A stretch of 64,000 nt of DNA from Bacteroidales bacterium (GCA_021740625.1 JAIOZK010000006.1:62001-126000); one strand, 5' to 3'; positions 1-9,188 are shown, counted from the first letter of the stretch. Notes: generated from the letters alone by a model not told the origin. Made by a program: numbers and translations.

Positions 1-129
1 ATCATCGGAAACCTTGATCATTTTTCGGAAGGGGAAAAGATCAGGAAATTTGTTTCCGAAGCCGGCTTCCGGATCATCGAATTGTATGATGGTCCATTGT
101 TTGACGGGGGAAATGTTTTGTTTGTATAA
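1..129 (+). CDS. 3' end of an unidentified protein (partial)
   Basis: Frame 1 is open from the window edge to a TAA at 127-129, giving the last 42 residues of a protein that ends in ELYDGPLFDGGNVLFV. The composition and codon use look like real coding sequence and the direction matches the next gene. Too little remains to name the family; the closing strands would fit the end of a class I methyltransferase-like fold, but that is only a guess. Confidence 0.55.
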   Translation: MIGNLDHFSEGEKIRKFVSEAGFRIIELYDGPLFDGGNVLFV

Positions 130-180
130 GAAAGTTTGCAGTGCTATTCCCAAATTTTGATTAAAAAATGATTGTATATT

Positions 181-204
181 CTCAAAAATTAATGTATTTT
201 TGAG
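181..204. promoter_or_regulatory. Perfect inverted repeat upstream of the DUF4143 ATPase
   Basis: CTCAAAAAT, a 6-base spacer, then ATTTTTGAG form a perfect 9-bp dyad 28 bases before the start of the ATPase gene at 232. It has no following T-run on the plus strand, so a transcription-factor operator or leader hairpin is more likely than a terminator. The function is inferred only from symmetry and position. Confidence 0.35.
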
Positions 205-231
205 ATTGTAATCGCAATATTTAACTAAAAA

Positions 232-1365
232 ATGATAAAAAGGGAACTCTATGATATCCTGCTCAAGCACTTTTTTAAGGGTAAATTGTTGGTTATTTTT
301 GGAGCCAGACAAACCGGCAAAACCACCTTGATCAAGGAACTTCAGAAAAAATATCAGCGTGATTCGATTTATCTGAATTGTGATCAACCCAATGTTGCAG
401 AACAGTTAAGAAATCGATCATCCCAGGAATTAAACCTGGTGATAAAAGATAAAAAAGTGGTTTTTATAGATGAAGCCCAAAGAGTTGAAAACATAGGTTT
501 GACGCTTAAATTATTAATCGACAATTTTCCTGAAAAACAAATTGTTGCAACAGGCTCGTCCTCTTTTGATCTGGCCAACAAGATCAATGAACCCTTAACC
601 GGTAGAAAATTCGAATACCAGCTTTTCCCGATTTCCTTAAAGGAGGTTTTGCAAAAACATGATTCCATGCTGGACTTATCTGCTATGATCGAACAACGGA
701 TAATTTACGGAATGTATCCCGATGTTGTGGAGAATATGCCGGATGCCAGACAGATTCTTGAAAACCTGACTTCTTCTTATCTCTATAAAGATATTTTTGA
801 ATGGCAGCAAATACGCAAACCCGATTTGATCGTAAAATTGTTAAAAGCAATCGCCTTACAAACAGGGAATGAAGTATCTTATCATGAACTGGCAAGTCTG
901 CTGGGCGTGGCCAAGGAGACTGTAATCTCATATATAAACCTGCTTGAACAGACCTTTGTAATTTTCCGTTTAGGTGCGTTCAGCAGAAATCTTAGGACCG
1001 AGTTAAAGAAAAAACAAAAGATTTACTTTTGGGACACGGGCGTTCGAAATGCGCTGATCAACAACTTTAATCCATTGACGGAAAGGCAGGACACAGGGGC
1101 AATCTGGGAAAATTTCATGATCAGCGAACGTATGAAATCCAATGAATACAATCGTCATTATTGTAATTCGTATTTCTGGCGGACAACCACCCAGCAGGAA
1201 ATAGATTATATTGAGGAATATGAGGGACAGCTTCATGCCTATGAGTTTAAATGGAGTTCGAAAAAGAAAGCAAAAATTCCCGCTTCATTCAAAAACACTT
1301 ATGATGATAGCATATTCAAGGTAATTGGCAAAGGAAACTTCATGGAGTTTGTCAGACTTCTTTAA
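232..1365 (+). CDS. AAA-family ATPase with C-terminal DUF4143 domain
   Basis: Cytoplasmic P-loop ATPase of the AAA_14/DUF4143 group, 377 residues, a normal length. The Walker A motif GARQTGKTT lies at residues 24-32 and Walker B VVFIDEA at 76-82; a sensor-like ATGSSSFDL follows near 105. The C-terminal part from about residue 200 holds a winged-helix-like segment and then the DUF4143 nuclease-like fold with a late FKW motif. Members of this group are common, often laterally transferred single genes in Bacteroidota and Archaea; their substrate is unknown. It stands alone, with an AT-rich upstream region and a dyad just before the start. The ATG at 232 is the only sensible start. Confidence 0.85.
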   Translation: MIKRELYDILLKHFFKGKLLVIFGARQTGKTTLIKELQKKYQRDSIYLNCDQPNVAEQLRNRSSQELNLVIKDKKVVFIDEAQRVENIGLTLKLLIDNFPEKQIVATGSSSFDLANKINEPLTGRKFEYQLFPISLKEVLQKHDSMLDLSAMIEQRIIYGMYPDVVENMPDARQILENLTSSYLYKDIFEWQQIRKPDLIVKLLKAIALQTGNEVSYHELASLLGVAKETVISYINLLEQTFVIFRLGAFSRNLRTELKKKQKIYFWDTGVRNALINNFNPLTERQDTGAIWENFMISERMKSNEYNRHYCNSYFWRTTTQQEIDYIEEYEGQLHAYEFKWSSKKKAKIPASFKNTYDDSIFKVIGKGNFMEFVRLL

Positions 1366-1397
1366 ATTGTTACCTGAGAACTTCACCCGCTTTTTCG

Positions 1398-1405
1398 TAA
1401 TTTTG
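1398..1405 (+). promoter_or_regulatory. Bacteroidota -7 promoter element for aspS
   Basis: TAATTTTG matches the TAnnTTTG -7 consensus of the Bacteroidota primary sigma factor and sits 32 bases before the aspS ATG. No clear -33 TTTG was found at the usual spacing. Confidence 0.5.
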
Positions 1406-1436
1406 CCCTCTTGAATCTAAAAACCATTATTTCAAA

Positions 1437-3206
1437 ATGTTAAGAACACATACTTGCGGAGAATTACGAATAGACGACCTGAACAAAAAAGTTACATTGA
1501 GTGGTTGGGTGCAGCGCATTCGGGACAAGGGTGCATTGATCTGGATTGACCTGCGCGACCGATATGGCATCACCCAGGTTTTCCTGGAAGAAGGAAAATC
1601 TGATGAAAGCCTGGTAAAGCAGGTCAGGGAACTGGGACGTGAGTTCGTCATTCAGGTAGAAGGTAATGTCATCGAGAGGGCTTCCAAAAATCCCAATATC
1701 CCAACCGGGGATATAGAAGTTGTTCCCTACAGGATCGAAATTTTGAATACTTCCAAAATACCTCCTTTCACCATAGAAGATGAAACCGACGGAGGCGAAG
1801 AACTCCGCATGAAATACCGCTACCTGGATTTGCGCCGCAAGCCGGTGCGTACCAAACTGGAACTGCGCCACCGCCTGGCACTGGAAACCCGCAAATATTT
1901 GGATTCACAACAATTTATTGAAATAGAAACACCTGTTCTGATCAAATCCACACCCGAAGGCGCAAGGGATTATGTTGTTCCTTCACGCATGAGCCCCGGA
2001 CAGTTTTACGCCCTGCCACAGTCTCCGCAAACCTTCAAACAGCTTTTAATGGTATCAGGTTACGACCGCTATTACCAGATCGTGAAATGTTTCCGCGATG
2101 AAGACCTGCGTGCTGACCGCCAGCCCGAATTTACCCAGATCGACTGCGAAATGTCATTCGTAGATCAGGATGATGTGTTGCAGGCTTTTGAAGGCATGAC
2201 CAGACATCTGTTCAAAGTTGTGAAGGATGTTGAAGTGGGGGATTTCCCGAGAATCTCTTACCAGGATGCCATGAAATACTACGGCTCCGACAAGCCCGAT
2301 ATACGTTTCGAAATGAAGTTCGTTGAATTGAACGATGTAGCCCAGGGAAAAGGCTTTAAGGTTTTCGACAACGCTGAACTGGTTGTCGGCATTTGTGCCA
2401 AAGGTTGCGCCTCTTATTCCAGGAAAGACCTGGACAAGCTCACCGATTTCTTGAAGAAACCCCAGGTGGGTGCCAAAGGCCTGGTTTATGTGAAAATAAA
2501 TGAGGACGGCAGCCTGAAATCCTCCGTTGACAAATTCTACAGTGAAGAGGACCTGAAAGAATGGGCGGAAAAATGCAATGCCAAAGCAGGCGATCTCTTG
2601 CTGATCCTGGCCGGAGAAACTGATGCAACTCGTTTTGCCATGAATGAACTGCGCCTGGAAATGGGCAAGCGATTGAACCTGCGCGATCGTTCCGTTTTCA
2701 AACCTTTGTGGGTGGTTGATTTTCCCTTGCTGGAATGGGATGAGGAGACCCAAAGATACTATGCCATGCACCATCCCTTCACCTCACCGAAAACAGAAGA
2801 CCTGAACAAACTGGAAGATGAGCCCGGTTCCGTCAGGGCCAATGCATACGACCTGGTGATCAATGGTGTGGAGATTGGTGGAGGATCCATCAGGATTCAC
2901 AACAAGGATTTGCAAAAAAAGATGTTTAAAGTCCTTGGCTTTACCGGAGAAGAAGCCCAAAACCAATTCGGGTTCCTGATGAATGCCTTTGAATACGGGG
3001 CCCCTCCACATGGTGGCATTGCCCTTGGCTTTGACCGCCTTGTAGCTCTTTTCGGTGGTTCCGACTCCATCCGCGATTACATCGCTTTCCCGAAAAACAA
3101 TGCCGGAAGGGATGTGATGATTGATTCGCCTTCAGTGGTTAGTGAAGAGCAGTTGGAGGAATTGGGGCTCAAAATAGTAAATCCCAAATCACAAGCATCA
3201 TCCTGA
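1437..3206 (+). CDS. aspS: Aspartate--tRNA ligase
   Basis: Class II aminoacyl-tRNA synthetase that charges tRNA-Asp in the cytoplasm; 589 residues, the usual size of the bacterial type. The N-terminal OB fold ([28 protein letters not shown] region) binds the anticodon. The catalytic core includes the motif 2 stretch [18 protein letters not shown], the bacterial GAD insert in the middle and the motif 3 stretch [21 protein letters not shown] near the end. The ATG at 1437 gives the standard start [11 protein letters not shown]. It appears to be transcribed alone from the TAnnTTTG promoter just upstream. The stop codon is overlapped by the start of an intergenic repeat. Whether the enzyme is discriminating or also serves tRNA-Asn cannot be told here. 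Confidence 0.97.
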   Translation: MLRTHTCGELRIDDLNKKVTLSGWVQRIRDKGALIWIDLRDRYGITQVFLEEGKSDESLVKQVRELGREFVIQVEGNVIERASKNPNIPTGDIEVVPYRIEILNTSKIPPFTIEDETDGGEELRMKYRYLDLRRKPVRTKLELRHRLALETRKYLDSQQFIEIETPVLIKSTPEGARDYVVPSRMSPGQFYALPQSPQTFKQLLMVSGYDRYYQIVKCFRDEDLRADRQPEFTQIDCEMSFVDQDDVLQAFEGMTRHLFKVVKDVEVGDFPRISYQDAMKYYGSDKPDIRFEMKFVELNDVAQGKGFKVFDNAELVVGICAKGCASYSRKDLDKLTDFLKKPQVGAKGLVYVKINEDGSLKSSVDKFYSEEDLKEWAEKCNAKAGDLLLILAGETDATRFAMNELRLEMGKRLNLRDRSVFKPLWVVDFPLLEWDEETQRYYAMHHPFTSPKTEDLNKLEDEPGSVRANAYDLVINGVEIGGGSIRIHNKDLQKKMFKVLGFTGEEAQNQFGFLMNAFEYGAPPHGGIALGFDRLVALFGGSDSIRDYIAFPKNNAGRDVMIDSPSVVSEEQLEELGLKIVNPKSQASS

Positions 3207-3300
3207 TAACAATCGGGACAAATAAATTACAATTACCAAATAATCCAATGACCAAAACGGCCTGCTTAACGTATGAGTTTTGAATTTTGGTAATTGGGTT
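3202..3300. repeat. Intergenic palindromic repeat, copy 1
   Basis: Starts in the aspS stop codon with CCTGATAACAATCGGG, a near-perfect hairpin that could terminate aspS. It continues with AATTACCAAA at 3231-3240, whose exact reverse complement TTTGGTAATT is at 3286-3295. The segment GATAACAATCGGGACAAATA plus the next four bases recurs inverted at 6383-6406. This is the kind of non-coding repeat scattered through Bacteroidota genomes. Confidence 0.6.
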
Positions 3301-3363
3301 TTGGAGTTTCTGACTGCCCTGCTGCCGGGAAAAAAGCCTTAAGTAAATTATTTGATATTAAGC

Positions 3364-3507
3364 TTAAAGATTTCCGTATGACTCTTTACGATGCCTGATT
3401 CTAACGATCTCAATAATAAGGTTCTTTTTTAGAATTCGTTCAATTTCTTGATTTGATAATTTAAAAAGCTCTTTTTCAGCGGACTTGGTGAAGAGAATTT
3501 TATACAT
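3364..3507 (-). pseudogene. RelE/ParE-type toxin remnant with internal deletion
   Basis: Reading from ATG at 3507 gives 47 residues beginning MYKILFTKSAEKELFKL, the typical first strand and helix of RelE/ParE-superfamily mRNA interferases. The reading then jumps, without a stop, to the typical last strand IIEIVRIRHRKESYGNL. About 40 residues of the middle, which normally carry the central strands and basic active-site residues, are missing, so the frame survived but the toxin should be dead. The ATG overlaps the TAA of the upstream antitoxin remnant (TAATG), the arrangement found in intact relBE-type operons. The family assignment rests on both ends matching the family, and I regard it as secure though the gene is short. 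Confidence 0.75.
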
Positions 3508-3571
3508 TAGGTATTCTTTCTTTTCTGATACCTGGCTTCAACGTCCTCAAATGATACTCTTGGTGCATTTT
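3507..3571 (-). pseudogene. Antitoxin 3' fragment of a RelBE-type pair
   Basis: An open frame of about 20 codons ends in APRVSFEDVEARYQKRKNT and a TAA that overlaps the toxin start. The frame is closed by a TAA immediately upstream (3572-3574) and there is no start codon, so only the toxin-binding tail of the antitoxin remains. This tail style (sequence-rich in charged residues directly before an overlapping toxin ATG) is typical of RelB/DUF2281-like antitoxins. The antitoxin class cannot be named with certainty. Confidence 0.55.
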
Positions 3572-3665
3572 TTTACATACATGCAAACATCCAACTCAGC
3601 CGAATATAACTTACAAGTTTGTAACTTATAAAACCATAACCTACATCTTTCTTACTTTATATCCT

Positions 3666-3673
3666 TAATTTTG
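3666..3673 (+). promoter_or_regulatory. -7 promoter element for the U32 gene
   Basis: TAATTTTG lies 8 bases before the ATG at 3681 and fits TAnnTTTG. With initiation about 7 bases downstream the transcript would be leaderless or nearly so. The rest of the 3207-3680 gap holds the repeat copy and the toxin-antitoxin remnant; nothing else was recognised in it. Confidence 0.45.
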
Positions 3674-3680
3674 CACCCGA

Positions 3681-4928
3681 ATGCAGCATTCCACTAAAAT
3701 AGAGATCATGTCGCCCGTAGGTTCCTACGAGTCATTAATGGCGGCCATACAGGGCGGCGCCGATGCGGTGTATTTCGGTATCGGGCATTTGAACATGCGC
3801 TCGGCTTCTTCCAAAAATTTCACTTTGGATGATCTGAAGGAGATCAGCAGTATTTGTGGAGAAAACAATGTTCGCTCCTATATCACACTAAATACAGTTG
3901 TTTATGATGAAGAGATCAAAGAAATGAAAAAGGTGGTGGAAGCCGCCAATGACAACAATATCTCTGCCATCATAGCTTCCGATATGTCTGTGATCTCTTA
4001 CGCACGGCAAACCGGGATGGAAGTGCATATTTCTACCCAAACCAACATCAGCAACATTGAAGCCGTAAAGTTTTATTCACAATTTGCCGATGTAATGGTA
4101 ACAGCACGGGAATTGAGCCTGGATAAAGTTAAAGCCATAACACAGGCAATTGAGAAGGAGCAGGTCAAAGGCCCCTCCGGGAATTTGATTCAGATTGAAA
4201 TTTTTGCCCATGGGGCTTTGTGTATGGCCATCTCAGGGAAATGCTACCTCAGCCTGGATAACCTGAATCATTCAGCCAACCGGGGCGAATGTCTCCAACT
4301 TTGTCGCCGGCCTTACAAAGTAACAGACAAGGATGGAAAGGTCGAACTGGAAGTAGACAATGAATATATCATGTCGCCCAAGGACCTCAAAACACTAGAT
4401 TTCCTGGATAAAATACTGGCTGCAGGCGTGAAAGTACTAAAAATAGAAGGCCGTGGACGCTCGCCCGAATATGTGAAAACTGTTACCGAATGTTATAAGG
4501 AAGCAGTGGAAGCCTATTTCAAAGGGGAATACACAGAAGAAAATATTGGAAAGTGGAATGAAAAATTAAAAACCGTTTACAACCGCGGTTTCTGGGATGG
4601 ATATTACCTGGGCCGAAAATTGGGGGAATGGGCTGATCGCTATGGCTCCCAGGCAACAAAGAAAAAGATTTATGTCGGCAAAGTAACCAATTATTATACG
4701 AAACTGAAAGTGGCGGAAGTGAAAATGGAAACGCAATCCCTGCATGTGGGTGACGAAATCAAGATCATCGGCCCGACAACAGGTGTGGTGGATGAAAAAG
4801 TAAAAGAGATCAGGGTGGACCTGAAAAAAGTTAAAAAGACAGATAAAGGGGATTTTTGTTCAATCCCCGTGAAAACATTTTTAAGACGTTCGGATAAGGT
4901 TTATAAAATTGTAGACGCAAATTCCTGA
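3681..4928 (+). CDS. Peptidase U32 family protein (tRNA/rRNA hydroxylation type, TrhP/RlhA-like)
   Basis: 415-residue member of the U32 family. Characterised bacterial relatives (TrhP/YegQ, RlhA/YdcP) introduce 5-hydroxyuridine or 5-hydroxycytidine in tRNA or rRNA; a true collagenase activity is doubtful for the family. The TIM-barrel N-terminus reads EIMSPVGSYESLMAAIQGGADAVYFG, and the family signature with clustered cysteines is visible: CMAISGKCYLS followed by NRGECLQLCRRPY, consistent with iron-sulfur binding. KIEGRGRSPEYV follows, and a C-terminal small beta domain (residues about 325-415) completes the usual architecture. It lies 13 bases before a PHP-domain gene and the two probably share a transcript. 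Exact substrate is not decided by sequence. Confidence 0.85.
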   Translation: MQHSTKIEIMSPVGSYESLMAAIQGGADAVYFGIGHLNMRSASSKNFTLDDLKEISSICGENNVRSYITLNTVVYDEEIKEMKKVVEAANDNNISAIIASDMSVISYARQTGMEVHISTQTNISNIEAVKFYSQFADVMVTARELSLDKVKAITQAIEKEQVKGPSGNLIQIEIFAHGALCMAISGKCYLSLDNLNHSANRGECLQLCRRPYKVTDKDGKVELEVDNEYIMSPKDLKTLDFLDKILAAGVKVLKIEGRGRSPEYVKTVTECYKEAVEAYFKGEYTEENIGKWNEKLKTVYNRGFWDGYYLGRKLGEWADRYGSQATKKKIYVGKVTNYYTKLKVAEVKMETQSLHVGDEIKIIGPTTGVVDEKVKEIRVDLKKVKKTDKGDFCSIPVKTFLRRSDKVYKIVDANS

Positions 4929-4941
4929 CCTGGAAAAGAAA

Positions 4942-5784
4942 ATGAAATTATTCAATTTACATACACATACGCTTTACAGCGATGGCAAAGCCAAACCGGA
5001 AGACTTTGTAAAAGAAGCGATCAGGCAAAACTTTGATGTGCTGGGCTTCTCAGAACATGCACCTGTTCCCATGGAAAACGGTTTTGCCATTGAGGAAAAA
5101 CAACTCGGGGATTATAGCAGGGAAATCGCACAACTTAAAGAAAAATACAGGGAAAGCATTGAAATTTACACTTCTTTCGAGTTTGATTATATCCCTGGAA
5201 TCACCCAGGATTTTTCTGTTTATGCCTCGCAATGTCATATTGATTATGCCATCGGATCGGTACATCTGGTGAAGAACGGTTCCGGCAATCATCTCTGGTT
5301 TATCGACGGACCCAGGGTTGAAACATACGATGCGGGACTGAAAAACACTTTTGGCGGAAATATTAAAAAAGCTGTAAAAGCCTATTACCAACAGATCAAT
5401 GAAATGATAAACACACAGGATTTTCAGATCATCGGTCATCTTGATAAAATAAAAATGCACAACAAAGGCAGGTATTTCGAAACAGGGGAACCATGGTACC
5501 AGGATCTTTTAAATGAAAGCCTTGCCCTGATCAGGGAAAAAAACATCATTGTTGAAGTCAATACAAGGGGAATCTATAAGAGAAGGTCAGACAGCCTTTT
5601 TCCCGGAATTGATGTGCTGGAGAAAATCAGGGAAATGAAAATACCCATTACCATTAGTTCAGATGCACACAAACCTGCCGATCTTTCCGCTTATTTTGCG
5701 GAAACAATAAAAATCTTGAAAAATTTGGGGTTTCAATCCGTGAAATGCTTTAGAAAAGATCAATGGACGGAAAGAGCTTTATAA
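4942..5784 (+). CDS. PHP-domain phosphatase, histidinol-phosphatase type
   Basis: 280-residue PHP (polymerase and histidinol phosphatase) protein. The metal-binding motif HTHTLYSDG opens the protein (residues 6-14), followed by GFSEHAP, an IGSVH motif, IIGHLDKI and the late SSDAHKP motif; together these supply the usual trinuclear metal site. Architecture and length match HisJ/HisK-type histidinol-phosphatases (about 260-280 residues), which give L-histidinol from its phosphate. No other his genes are nearby, so a different phosphoester substrate is possible. It is the second gene after the U32 protein and its last 6 bases overlap the end of the convergent acetyltransferase gene. Confidence 0.8.
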   Translation: MKLFNLHTHTLYSDGKAKPEDFVKEAIRQNFDVLGFSEHAPVPMENGFAIEEKQLGDYSREIAQLKEKYRESIEIYTSFEFDYIPGITQDFSVYASQCHIDYAIGSVHLVKNGSGNHLWFIDGPRVETYDAGLKNTFGGNIKKAVKAYYQQINEMINTQDFQIIGHLDKIKMHNKGRYFETGEPWYQDLLNESLALIREKNIIVEVNTRGIYKRRSDSLFPGIDVLEKIREMKIPITISSDAHKPADLSAYFAETIKILKNLGFQSVKCFRKDQWTERAL

Positions 5785-6228
5785 TTCTTTGGGGCCCTGG
5801 TATTCCATATAAATATGATCAATATCAGCCTCATTGAAAACATCCCCTTTTGCAACAAAGCCATTCCTTTCATAAACACCTTGTGATCTCACTTGCGAAT
5901 GCAGGTAAATGGGCTTGTTTTTGGGCAATACATCCTGCAGCATTTTTTTCAGTAGTTTTTCACCAAGCTTGTTATTGCGGTATTCAGGAAGAATGGCAAA
6001 ACGTTCCAGTCTGATCCCGGCACCGGTCTCTCTCCACCTGGCCGCGCCAATGGGATTACCATCAACATAAACAAGATAATGCTGGCACTGGTTTTCGTAT
6101 TCATCGTACTCAATTTTAGGATCAACATCCTGTTCCTTCACAAAAACCAGCGTTCTGATCTTAAAGGCTTTTTTGGCCAGTTCGTAATTATCCGTTCTGA
6201 AAGTTTTTATCTCTATGTCCATAGGCAT
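5779..6228 (-). CDS. GNAT-family N-acetyltransferase
   Basis: 149-residue stand-alone GNAT domain. The acetyl-CoA binding motif A appears as FAILPEYRNNKLGEKLLKKM, with a preceding strand carrying GAARWRE and the later strand IYLHSQVRSQGVYERNGF that is typical for the ElaA/YjdJ-like branch. The substrate is unknown. Two starts three residues apart (MPM) are equally possible. The gene ends within the last codons of the convergent PHP gene. Small-molecule or protein amine acetylation is expected in the cytoplasm. Confidence 0.85.
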   Translation of the reverse strand: MPMDIEIKTFRTDNYELAKKAFKIRTLVFVKEQDVDPKIEYDEYENQCQHYLVYVDGNPIGAARWRETGAGIRLERFAILPEYRNNKLGEKLLKKMLQDVLPKNKPIYLHSQVRSQGVYERNGFVAKGDVFNEADIDHIYMEYQGPKEL

Positions 6229-6370
6229 TAGCTCTTAAGGCAAATATACAAAAATGGGAATGAAAAAATAATCAAGTATCAAATAACAAACCTCAAATAA
6301 ATCACAATATCAAAATACAAATTACCAAAACTCTATGCCAATTGCATAATGTTTAGAATATTCGAATATT

Positions 6371-6406
6371 GGTATTTGGAATTTATTTGTCCCGATTGTT
6401 ATCGGG
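6371..6406. repeat. Intergenic palindromic repeat, copy 2 (inverted) with hairpin
   Basis: GGTATTTGGAATTTATTTGT followed by the perfect hairpin CCCGAT-TGTT-ATCGGG (6391-6406). It is the inverted relative of the element after aspS. AATTACCAAA also occurs at 6320-6329 on the other side of the gap. The hairpin lies 27 bases beyond the fabH stop on the minus strand and may end that operon. The rest of 6229-6432 is AT-rich non-coding sequence. Confidence 0.55.
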
Positions 6407-6432
6407 ATGGTGCTTGTCATTTGGTATTTCCG

Positions 6433-7434
6433 TTACTTTGGATCATATGCCCATTTCAGGTAAATCGATCCCCATGTAAAACCACCTCCAAAAGCAGAAA
6501 GTATAATGTTGTCTCCTTTCTTCATTTTATCTTCCCATTCCCAGAGGCAAAGCGGAATGGTGGCAGAAGTCGTATTGCCATAGCGGTAGATGTTGATCAT
6601 CACCTGTTCTTTCTTGATCCCCATGCGGCGGGCTGTTGCTTCGATAATCCTTAGATTGGCCTGGTGGGGTACCAGGTAAGCTATATCTTCTGATTTCAAG
6701 CCATTGTTTTTCATGATCTCAACAGAAATATCCGCCATGTTGGTCACGGCAAATTTAAACACTGCCTGTCCTTCCTGGTAGATAAAATGCTCTCTTGCAT
6801 CCACACTTTGGTGGGAAGCCGGCTTTACTGAGCCTCCTGCCTTCTGATGCAAGTGGATCCTGCCACTACCATCCGATCGCAGAATGGAATCCATCACGCC
6901 GAAGTCTTCGGTAGTGGGTTCCAGCAGAGTAGCAGTGCCCGCATCTCCGAAGATCACACAGGTAGCCCTGTCCTCGTAATCAACGATGGAGGACATTTTG
7001 TCGGCTCCCACAACAATGATTTTCTTGTATTTGCCTGTTTCAATAAATTGTGAGGCAGTGGTCAGGGCATAAATATAACTTGAGCAGGCTGCATTCAGAT
7101 CGTAACTCCAGGCATTTTTCAATCCGGATTTATCAGAAATGATATTGGCCGTGGCAGGAAATTGCATGTCGGGAGTAACTGTGGCACAAATCAGCATATC
7201 AACATCGAGTGGATCCGTATTGGTTTTTTCCAGAAGACCTTTTACAGCCGGTGCTCCCAAATCCGATGTGCCCAGGCCCTCCCCTTTTAAAATTCTTCTT
7301 TCCTTGATACCTGTCCGGGTGGTAATCCATTCATCCGAGGTTTCAACCATCCTCGATAATTCCTCATTGGTCAATATAAAATCAGGAAGATATGCATTGA
7401 TTCCTGTTATGGCCGCTCTCAATTTCGTCATCAA
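6433..7434 (-). CDS. fabH: 3-oxoacyl-ACP synthase III (FabH)
   Basis: Thiolase-fold condensing enzyme that joins acetyl-CoA (or a branched starter acyl-CoA) to malonyl-ACP to start fatty acid synthesis. 333 residues, the usual size. The catalytic cysteine lies in AACSS (C117), the histidine in VPHQANLRI and the asparagine in YGNTTSATIP, giving the Cys-His-Asn triad; GGGFTWGS closes the glycine-rich end. It is the last gene of the operon yceD-rpmF-plsX-fabH on the minus strand, 13 bases after plsX. The branched-chain degradation locus at 43-54 kb makes branched starters plausible, but starter preference is not visible in sequence. Confidence 0.95.
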   Translation of the reverse strand: MMTKLRAAITGINAYLPDFILTNEELSRMVETSDEWITTRTGIKERRILKGEGLGTSDLGAPAVKGLLEKTNTDPLDVDMLICATVTPDMQFPATANIISDKSGLKNAWSYDLNAACSSYIYALTTASQFIETGKYKKIIVVGADKMSSIVDYEDRATCVIFGDAGTATLLEPTTEDFGVMDSILRSDGSGRIHLHQKAGGSVKPASHQSVDAREHFIYQEGQAVFKFAVTNMADISVEIMKNNGLKSEDIAYLVPHQANLRIIEATARRMGIKKEQVMINIYRYGNTTSATIPLCLWEWEDKMKKGDNIILSAFGGGFTWGSIYLKWAYDPK

Positions 7435-7447
7435 TCAAAATTTTTTA

Positions 7448-8407
7448 TCAATCATTAGTATACCTGTTTAAAGCCAGCCTGATTTTATCAGACAACTTTG
7501 CTTCATGAATTTCTTTCGAAAGATACAGCATATTTTTTATGGCCAGCGGACTGGAAATACCATGTCCCAATACCACACTTGCATTGATCCCTAAAATGGG
7601 CGAACCGCCATATTTTTCGTAATTGAAACGTTTAATGTATTCGTCCGCTAATTGACGTTTTACCATCATACGGTACATGGATTCTATCTGCTTCAGCACA
7701 ACATTTCCCGTAAAGCCATCACTTACAATTACATCGGCCTTATCATTATACAGGTCGCGTCCTTCTATATTGCCGATGAAATTAAATTTCCGTGAGTCTT
7801 TCATGATCTGGTAGGCATGCTGCATCAGCAGATTCCCCTTTTCTTCTTCCTCACCAATGTTTAGCAATCCGATCTTTGGGTTTTCAATATTATAAACCTC
7901 CTGTGCATAAATGGAACCCAGGATAGCAAACTGATACAGCACATCCGGTTTGGGATCGGGATTGGTTCCTATATCCAGTAAAATTGTAATGCCACCGTTT
8001 TCTTTGGGCAGTATAGCCGATGTACACGGACGGATGATTCCCTGGATGGAATTCACTGTATACATGGACCCAACCAGCATGGCTCCGGAGTTTCCGGCAC
8101 TGGAAAAAGCATCGATCTGATGGTTCTTCAATAATTTGAATCCTTTGCTGATGCTGGAATTTGTTTTGCGTGTAAACGCCTTGAGCGGATGTTCACCCAT
8201 GGTGATGACCTCTTCGGCATGAACGATTTGGAAATCCTCGGGACTTGCATTTTTTTCCTTCAATTGTTCATGAATGATTTCCTCTTTACCAATCAGAACA
8301 ATTGTATCGGATTCGGGAAGTGACTCTTTGGCTAATATTGCACCCTGAATACAAGCATCAGGAGCAAAATCGCCACCCATTACGTCCAATCCTAATTTCA
8401 TCAGCAA
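7448..8407 (-). CDS. plsX: Phosphate acyltransferase PlsX
   Basis: Peripheral membrane enzyme that converts acyl-ACP to acyl-phosphate for PlsY in phospholipid synthesis. Conserved LGLDVMGGDFAPDA opens the protein, SAGNSGAML and LLDIGTNPDPKP lie in the middle, and VSDGFTGNVVLK and GINASVVLGHG near the end. Length about 317-319 residues is normal. The sequence starts MLMKLG; the second methionine at 8401 is the more usual start. It sits between rpmF and fabH, the classical arrangement across many phyla. Confidence 0.95.
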   Translation of the reverse strand: MLMKLGLDVMGGDFAPDACIQGAILAKESLPESDTIVLIGKEEIIHEQLKEKNASPEDFQIVHAEEVITMGEHPLKAFTRKTNSSISKGFKLLKNHQIDAFSSAGNSGAMLVGSMYTVNSIQGIIRPCTSAILPKENGGITILLDIGTNPDPKPDVLYQFAILGSIYAQEVYNIENPKIGLLNIGEEEEKGNLLMQHAYQIMKDSRKFNFIGNIEGRDLYNDKADVIVSDGFTGNVVLKQIESMYRMMVKRQLADEYIKRFNYEKYGGSPILGINASVVLGHGISSPLAIKNMLYLSKEIHEAKLSDKIRLALNRYTND

Positions 8408-8437
8408 CAGTAGCTTTTTTGAGGAATTGGGTTCTTT

Positions 8438-8629
8438 TTATTCTATTTCTGTAGCAGAATGAACAAGTTTTCCTTTGTAATACAGATCACCATCAATATA
8501 ATAGGCCCTGTGATATTTATGTACCTCTCCGGTAGTCGGACAGGTTGTCAGTGTCGGGCCTGTTGCCTTATAATGTGTCCGCCTTTTATCCCGGCGTTGC
8601 TTTGATGTTTTACGTTTTGGATGTGCCAT
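8438..8629 (-). CDS. rpmF: 50S ribosomal protein L32
   Basis: 63-residue basic protein starting [19 protein letters not shown], the unmistakable L32 N-terminus. A single cysteine ([10 protein letters not shown]) remains at the position of the first zinc-ribbon pair and the second pair is absent, so this is a zinc-free type. It follows yceD by 15 bases, the usual gene pair. Confidence 0.97.
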   Translation of the reverse strand: MAHPKRKTSKQRRDKRRTHYKATGPTLTTCPTTGEVHKYHRAYYIDGDLYYKGKLVHSATEIE

Positions 8630-8644
8630 GACAAAACTTATTAA

Positions 8645-9163
8645 TTAATCTTTTTTTAATTTCTTCAGTGCATCCCACCTTGGATCCGTGGAGCTTTCCT
8701 TTTTGTATTCTTCAATTTTCTTTAATACTTCCGGATTGCATTGTTCATTCCCGTTTTCATCACGGGGATGTATTTTGCGGTAAGGAAGTGATAAATGAAT
8801 GAACTCGTAAATATATTGACTGACATCAATTTCATATTCCTTTTCGGATATTACAATGATCTCGTCGCTTTCTTCAAATGCTTCAGGCCCGAATTTGATA
8901 TAAAGAGTTTTGTGGTTTGTGATCTCCTGCCTGAAAAAATCTCCGCAGCGATCACATTGCACTTTGGCAAACCCGCTTATATCAAATACAAGCGTAAGCA
9001 TATTCTCCTCTCTGATCAGCTCTAAATCAACACCGATCTCTCCGGTTTCGAGTTCGCTATAATCAAAATGATCAAAGAACTTTTTTGTTATTTCAAATTC
9101 AAAGTTATGGCCCCCGGGCTTTAAACCTTTGAATGGGATTACAAATTCTTTAAAGTAATCCAC
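8645..9163 (-). CDS. yceD: YceD family protein (DUF177)
   Basis: 172-residue DUF177/YceD protein, linked in other bacteria to 23S rRNA accumulation or ribosome assembly. The core motif VQCDRCGDFFRQEI lies near residue 75, followed by an acidic segment (PEAFEESDEIIVISEKEYEIDVS) and a basic C-terminus with the sequence DPRWDALKKLKK, which is the family hallmark. First gene of the yceD-rpmF-plsX-fabH operon, behind a strong promoter match. Confidence 0.9.
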   Translation of the reverse strand: MDYFKEFVIPFKGLKPGGHNFEFEITKKFFDHFDYSELETGEIGVDLELIREENMLTLVFDISGFAKVQCDRCGDFFRQEITNHKTLYIKFGPEAFEESDEIIVISEKEYEIDVSQYIYEFIHLSLPYRKIHPRDENGNEQCNPEVLKKIEEYKKESSTDPRWDALKKLKKD

Positions 9164-9188
9164 AATTTAATGTTTAAAATTTGGCGTG

